From Isoetes taiwanensis (Eukaryota; Streptophyta; Lycopodiopsida; Isoetales; Isoetaceae), in NCBI GenBank assembly GCA_021234155.1, contig JAJEKV010000080.1, positions 538,182 to 602,181 of the forward strand: a stretch of DNA of 64,000 nucleotides. The letters run 5' to 3'. Position numbers and translations under genes: made by a program. Positions 58,501-64,000 of this stretch are shown here, one piece after another. Positions within the stretch are counted from its first letter, which is position 1. Each line of letters begins with the position of its first letter. The notes beneath the pieces are model-generated. The model did not search any database. It saw only the letters and a program-made list of their open reading frames with translations, and was not told the origin of the DNA.

Positions 58501-59284
58501 TCGTGACAATACAAATCACAAACAGCATGGAGCATACAAAATAATCTAAGACCTATTTGCTATCTAAAAATGGTGAATACCTCAGGCAACAATAACAAGC
58601 AGCATGCTTGATCAATTTTAAAATTGAATCCAAATTATACACTTTAAGTAATTCATTGTGAAAAAATAGAGAAACACTTACTTGAAACCATGTCAATTCC
58701 AATTTGGCTATGAATTGCTGCAAGTGTAAGATAATTAGTGGCTGTATGATCTTAAACAAACTCAAGGTAAAAGATGTGAAGAAAGGATTACCACTTTTTT
58801 TGTTGCAGACTCTTTTTTCGCATTTAGAAGTGACATTAAGTCGTGGTCCCATTGATAATTGAGTGCTCGCATGATTCTTCTCTTGTAACCTATTCTCGGA
58901 AAAACTGTCCTCCTTACTCTCTAACTTTTGTGACCTTGAATTTTCAGCAGCATGTGCTTGAAAAGATAACCAATTTATTTGTTTCCCCTTCATCTCTTGA
59001 AGAAAATAAGCAACAGCAAAGGTTTGTGGAATTAGACCTCCCTGAGCATGTTGTCTATCAACATACACTTTCCTATAAAGATTCATGAACTCATTCCTCT
59101 TTGATAATTGGAGGTTCCTCAATTTGTAACAAGACTTAACCTTGTCTCCCCAAAATCGGTTTATTTCATTCTTTTTATCAAACTCCTTTTCCCCCTTATA
59201 TAGATCTGTATATGACAATCCATCTGAGCTTAGTTCCTTTGAAGCTGTCTTTTCACTACCACCCATGATTATTTTCTCCACCAT
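55544..59284 (-). CDS. Multi-exon gene: coiled coil + RING-like finger + FCP1/SCP-type HAD domain
   Basis: Exons with GT-AG borders that I can place include 59284-58792 (MVEKIIMGGSEKTASKELSS; FMNLYRKVYVDRQHAQGG), about 58722-58684, 57899-57359, 57293-57179, small exons near 57110, 57040, 56910, 56575, 56440 and 56220, and 56070-55544 (terminal). The 57899 exon encodes a coiled coil (ELNNACKSMREKKEAFEEER) and the first half of a RING-like finger: CPFCGRVLLFDGK, AECNHKYHLQCL. The 57293 exon adds CCQVDCGHAMSETQV. The last exon is an FCP1/SCP-type HAD domain: RLSRKLIIFDFNGVLGK, FLSWCSEHFDIAMWSDLD and NTLMIDDHQYKG. Motif I is DFN, not DLD, so the second catalytic Asp is lost and phosphatase activity is doubtful. 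Exon links across the middle are inferred; it could be two genes. It converges on the transposase-like gene 545 bp away. Confidence 0.6.
58008..58205. repeat. Intron minisatellite, about 30-bp units
   Basis: CATATCTCAGGCTACAAACT is repeated about six times, with ATGAAACAA-type spacers, in the intron between the first exons and the coiled-coil exon of the RING-HAD gene. Confidence 0.9.
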
Positions 59285-59638
59285 TCACTTCTTTGGTCTA
59301 CAAATCGTTGACCTACAATAATAAGTCTCGATTCCTTTCATGATCTAGAAAAAAACTAAACCTGGCTAGGGCATGAACACCTTGTTGCCTTCCTTGAATT
59401 AGCCTCTCTCCTGTTATTCTTAACAACAACGAGATACTTTTGCGTGAGCCGAGAATGTCGAAAGCTTTTACATAACATAATTTGGAGATGTGAACTTGCC
59501 TTCCGGCCCCTGTTGGTCCCCGATTGAATGAACATGGAAGAGCTTCTCCGGAGGTGAATTTGCATCGAAACGAAAGTGGGAATTTTGAAATAATTTAAAA
59601 AAAATCGTTTCTTCCCACTTTTTCCCACAATTTTCCGT

Positions 59639-59685
59639 AAAGAATCCATTTTTGGAGGTATCCAAAAATGGAATTTCTTTCAAAT
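59639..59685. repeat. Short hairpin
   Basis: AAAGAATCCATTTTTGGA / TCCAAAAATGGAATTTCTTT with a 4-bp loop. Confidence 0.8.
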
Positions 59686-59917
59686 CATTAATAGCTCGTA
59701 TTTCAAATTTTGAGGGCATATTTACTACAATTTTCAACTTCATTTTGTGGTTTCAAAATGCACATTTTTGTGCCACCTTATCATGCATCAACCCGTATAC
59801 ATATTACTTTGATAGATATCGTATACAAAATTCAATACACAACTTTTCTTTGCTAAACCTTTTTGAAATTTATTACTTTATAGCTGAGTTTATGAAATTT
59901 GTGTTCTAGCAGAGGCA

Positions 59918-60216
59918 GCGCATCATAAGATGGATGTTCTTAATTTAAGTACAGAAGAGATTTTAGCTGGGATACATCTTGATAGTAAAAAAGCTCATAG
60001 GGCAGTTAAAACATGAATTGCAGAGACTTCAGATGTCCCTGAGTACTTTTTGGCACGGCCACCCAGCTTGCATTCCTTAATGGAGCCTATGGCTTCAATA
60101 TTATATAATAAAGCCATGTCTATACAAAATATTTTTTTGCCTTCTCCAACTATGGACGTTTCAAGCTCACAAAAAATTCCCAATGGCACTTGGGCATCTT
60201 CACTTGCTATCTCCAT
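59918..60216 (+). other. Coding-like stretch, unknown
   Basis: After TGTTCTAGCAG a plus frame reads HHKMDVLNLSTEEILAGIHL and, past one stop, IAETSDVPEYFLARPPSLHS. The composition is exon-like. It is not recognised and carries one in-frame stop, so it is probably a pseudo-exon. Confidence 0.3.
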
Positions 60217-60435
60217 AATCTACATTAATGTACAACTAGAAATGTGGTGCTTTTGCCAATCTGTTGAAGTAGATCTTAATCATGCCATAGGATTTATGTG
60301 GATTGCATTCATCTATTTGGATGCATGCAGTGGAAAAAACACTTGTTTCAACATTGGGTATCTTTAACACCTGGTAACTTTTGAGCCGAGTATCTTATAC
60401 ACAATGTGGCCTTTGCACCAAGTCGAACAAAAGAA

Positions 60436-60478
60436 TTGCTCGCGGCGGTCTTGGCCCCCGCGATAAATTTCTTGTAAC
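60436..60478. repeat. Second copy of the GC-hairpin junction motif
   Basis: CGCGGCGGTCTTGGCCCCCG followed by CGATAAATTTCTTGTAA, as at 23205-23240. Here no TAA tract follows. Confidence 0.75.
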
Positions 60479-60695
60479 TTTAATTTATAGACCTTTTAAC
60501 TTTATTGACAACACAAATATTTGTAAAGTTGAAAAATTATTTTGACAATACAAATCGTCGTACAATTTAGCTTCAACATTTGAGCACTGCCACTTAAGTA
60601 TTTTTGTGCAACGTTGAGCACCGTAACTAGTCTTGTAATAAGGTCTTTGTACCAATTATTATTAAAAAAAAAAAAAAAAACCCTTAAATCTTGAA

Positions 60696-61412
60696 ACGAG
60701 ACATTAACAACTAAAATCCCATTTGAGAAATTAGTCTCCAATTAGCAGCCTTAGATAGTTAGGTGCAATATACATCTAAATATTGATTTGGTTATCATGA
60801 TTAGAATAGAAGAAGTAGACAACAAGACACAAGTCAAATGAATCAGATAAATGACAAGTTTAAAACATTTTCAGTATGAGTCCATTGGAAGTAATAAAGA
60901 CCATATATTCCAGCATGTCTTAGCATTTCAGAGATACAATAATGTTTCAGATCCAAAATCAAGTAGAAAGAAAGTAAATAATTCATTTTGAAGATCCAAA
61001 TATCGGTTTACAGCCATAACAAGAAGTGGAAGCCCCCCTCCGATTCAAGTAAAACTCCAAGAGAGCCGCTCCAATGAATTGATAGATAAACATGTCAATG
61101 CAAAGAGTAAAAGATCATGTTACCTGCAGTAAACCAACCAAAAATTAGCCTATTGGGTAATTATAGAAGCATGTGCAGGTGTCATGGGATCTTTTGATAA
61201 ACAGAAAGATTAAAGCAGAAATAAGAAGATGAATATAAAATGCAGTATAGATTAGTGTCTGTAATAGTGAATCCATCACTGGACAAATTTTACAACCACA
61301 TTTTGCATCCCAAAAGCAAATTACCTTTACTCTTGGTTTAAACAACCCTTAGTCATGGTTAACATAAATAAACAAGTGCATGGAATATTTCGGGCAGCCA
61401 TGAGTCAAATCT
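60696..61412. repeat. Direct repeat, copy 1
   Basis: It shares more than 700 bp with 63258-64000 at an offset of about 2565 bp. Shared blocks include GAGAAATTAGTCTCCAATTA, GAGAGCCGCTCCAATGAATT and GAATATTTCGGGCAGCCATG. There is no ORF of note. Confidence 0.95.
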
Positions 61413-61759
61413 AGAATAAATCTCAAAATTTCTAGAGCTACAAACGTAAGACATAAATTCTGGAGCTAAAAACTTAAGCAACAAAAATGCCAAGTGTATT
61501 CTGTATTTTAACATGCTCTAGCATGCAGCAACGAATTTAGGCCACAAGTCATACAAGATATCAAGTGTATATCGTATTTTAGACAATGGATGTATAGATC
61601 TGCCTATAATGTTTAAGCTAATGTACTCATTTATATAGGTGGATGAGCTTTTCCTTATCTATAAATGCAATGTGTCTTTGCTCACAAATACTTTGGATGC
61701 TTTAAACAAATTAAGTAATAAAGCCCTCAAACCTGAAATTTCTGGTTAGGTTCAGAGGC

Positions 61760-61965
61760 TTCAATTGTTGGAAGGTTGATGGAGGCCACATTACTTTAGC
61801 AGACCACGTTTTCAGTATTGTTGCATGCAACTGCAACTCCATTGGAGCTGATCTTTTTTGGCAGATCTGCAGCTTTTCTTGCCCTGACTACATCAATGGA
61901 GCCAATGTCATTACCTTCAGGTTTGTTTGCAACAGCTCCTTCCTTCTTCTTCACAGAAATATAAA
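61760..61965 (-). other. Coding-like stretch, unknown
   Basis: The minus strand reads VKKKEGAVANKPEGNDIGSI, then VVRARKAADLPKKISSNGVA, a stop, then NLPTIEASEPNQKF. It is lysine-rich and exon-like. A splice border is possible but unproven, and I do not recognise the product. Confidence 0.3.
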
Positions 61966-62569
61966 AATTAAAGAGCTATTTGAATGATTCATCTTCTCCG
62001 CTTCTATTTTTCGGGAATGGGGTCTTGCTGAGCCGCAGAACCCTTAACAAAGTAAAACTGGAAGGGTAATAATTCTAGCCAGGCTTAAACTGAACTATAA
62101 GAGGGCAGATGCAAGTAAAGTTCTTAAGAAAGACATGAGTGCAAATAGAAGTTACCGTCACTATAGCATTAGCCAGATATCCGGTCTATATTTTATCCAT
62201 ATTTGTGCTTCAAGTACATTCAAGAGAAAAAGTCGAATTTCCAGAAATAGCCTATCCAGCAGACCTGAAGTGGACGTCAAGCTTAGGTTTAGGGCAGTCT
62301 ACAGCAATATCAAAACCCTAATCTGAGCAGGAATAATTTTTCTAAGAAATTCCATCTTTGCATGTAAGATATAATATAAAGGATTATTCAAGGGTTTGGC
62401 CCCAATTTGCATATATTTCTCAACCTTACATTCTAAGAAAACGTTTAGCATCCTTGATGAGTAGGTATAGACAATTTCTATAGAACATCACATAAAATGA
62501 AATGCTTAATAAAAAACCCTACCTCCAACCGTAGTAAGGGTGGGACAAGTGGACAATGCTAGAAGAGCA

Positions 62570-62630
62570 AATTTGATTACAGCAAGGAGAGTAGGACCTT
62601 GCTGTAATCAAGGTCCTACCCTCACTATAC
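62570..62630. repeat. Overlapping hairpins
   Basis: GATTACAGCAAGG / CCTTGCTGTAATC and GTAGGACCTTG / CAAGGTCCTAC overlap so that the right arm of the first lies in the loop of the second. Confidence 0.8.
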
Positions 62631-63257
62631 TGTTTTATTCTTCGTTTGTAAAGCTATAGAATTGTGCGCAACATCTCCTTTATATCATTAACGCAGATTT
62701 CAAGTCCAGTTTCATTTCAAAACTAATTGCCCAATGGACAAAGGTTTGAGTTTCCAGTTTCATTCCAGAACTATTGCCAAATAGAACAATAGTTCAAATA
62801 TATACAGAGATGGGTTTATTTATCAGCAGTTTCAAGTATTAGCAAGTGCTAGAGTTTGGACATATAATATCTACAAAATTTCTCACATAAAAGAAGAACT
62901 TAGTTATTGGGACTCAGGTACGTCTCAGGTGAGTCCGAGTAAGATGCGCCTCCTTGAATGCGCGTCTTTAAAGATAATGTATTCATGAATGCCTTTGCTT
63001 TCCTTTGCTCTTGATACATGCTAATATAGTTCGCACAGGAAAGATCAGGCTCTCAATCCCACATTCATTATAGTTGAGAAGCACAAGTTCCCCAATCCAT
63101 ATATTATACTGCTATGATCAGATGATTTATTCTCTTACAGTCCAAGAGAATAAAGTAAGTAAGGAAACAAATGAATAAGTTACACCAAAGAAGATAACCA
63201 AATCAACATCCCTGGTTAAACCAAGGAGCTGAAAGCAAATAAAAAACCTTAAGTCCT

Positions 63258-64000
63258 GAAACAAGACATTTACAATTAAAATCCCATTTGAGAAATTAGT
63301 CTCCAATTAGCAGCCTTAGATAGTATAGGTGCAATATACATCTAAATATTGACTTGGTTATCATGATTAGAATAGAAGAAGTAGACAGCAAGACACAAGT
63401 CAAATGCATCAGATAAATGACAAGTTTAAAACATTTTCAGTATGAGTCCATTGGAAGTAATGAAGGCCATATATTCCAGCATGTCTTAGCATTTCAGAGA
63501 TACAATAATGTTTCAGATCCAAAATCAAGTAGAAAGAAAGTAAATAATTCATTTTGAAGATCCAAATATCATAGTTTACAACAGTAAAGTGGAAGCCCCT
63601 CCAGTATTCGAAGTAAAACTCCAAGAGAGCCGCTCCAATGAATTGATAGATAAACATATAAATGCAAAGAGTAAAAGATCCTGTTATCTGCAGTAAACCA
63701 ACCAAAAATTAGCCTATTGGGTAATTATGGAAGCACTAGCAGGTGTCATGGGATCTTTTAGGTTATCCCCTTCACTCTGCTTGATAAATAAAAAGATTAA
63801 AGCAGAAATAATAAGATGAATATAAAATGCAGTATATATTAGTGTCTGCAATAGTGGATCCATTCACTAGACAAATTTTACAACCACATTTTGCATCCCA
63901 AAAGCAAATTACCTTTACTCTTGGTTTAAACAACCTTTAGTCATGGTTAACATAAATAAACAAGTGCATGGAATATTTCGGGCAGCCATGAGTCAGATCT
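63258..64000. repeat. Direct repeat, copy 2 (runs off the window)
   Basis: Partner of 60696-61412. It has small indels relative to copy 1, for example an extra block around 63760-63785. Confidence 0.95.

Overview
This window is nuclear DNA of a land plant with a large, repeat-rich genome. The evidence is an AP2/ERF transcription factor, a fragment of an LRR receptor kinase gene, an exon pair of a plant-type cation-diffusion (MTPC2-like) transporter, GT-AG introns, a TRIM retrotransposon, L1-type LINEs and many MITE-like foldbacks. An mpaB/DUF2236-type gene, a DUF7869-type element and a second LINE lineage in abundance make me favour a non-seed plant (fern, lycophyte or bryophyte) over an angiosperm; that is inference.

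Layout. 0-5 kb: a decayed L1 LINE (minus strand) interrupted by a complete 326-bp TRIM, then LINE 3' debris and small tandem duplications. 5.5-6.3 kb: an AP2/ERF gene on the minus strand. 7.6-11.2 kb: a mosaic of direct and inverted repeats, including a long-TIR element, an 86-bp-arm foldback, a promoter-like segment with a mini-ORF, and a LINE fragment. 11.2-12.3 kb: a two-exon mpaB-like (DUF2236) gene, followed by two related foldback MITEs. 14-15 kb: LINE fragments. 18.1-19.4 kb: a frameshifted, possibly methyltransferase-like gene. 20.5-23.4 kb: palindromes, long AAT microsatellites and an LRR-receptor-kinase 5' pseudogene. 25.6-28 kb: two more LINE 3' fragments.

30.7-38.2 kb is a nested array: a 5'-truncated L1 (minus strand) is split by a GC-rich, about 5-kb LINE of another lineage ('LINE-B' below) with endonuclease, RT and a 3' microsatellite tail. 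38.2-42.7 kb is unassigned. 42.7-44.1 kb carries a striking short ORF that joins a histone H3 N-terminal tail to the H3 C-terminal helix region without the middle of the histone fold, close to a tRNA-like SINE head and a GCGCC-rich minisatellite. 45.7-47.1 kb holds two halves of a DUF7869-type protein on opposite strands. 47.5-47.8 kb holds two exons of an MTPC2-like transporter.

51.7-59.3 kb is a convergent pair. On the plus strand is a decayed gene of a transposase-like (putative RNase-H-fold) family that I associate mainly with animal genomes. On the minus strand is a well-spliced gene joining a coiled coil, a RING-like zinc finger and an FCP1/SCP-type HAD domain whose motif I reads DFN instead of DLD. 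The right end (60.7-64 kb) is a direct duplication of more than 700 bp.

Most of the window is therefore transposon-derived. Host-like genes that could still work are the ERF, the mpaB-like gene and the RING-HAD gene. The H3-like ORF and the RING-HAD/transposase-like pair are the least expected items.
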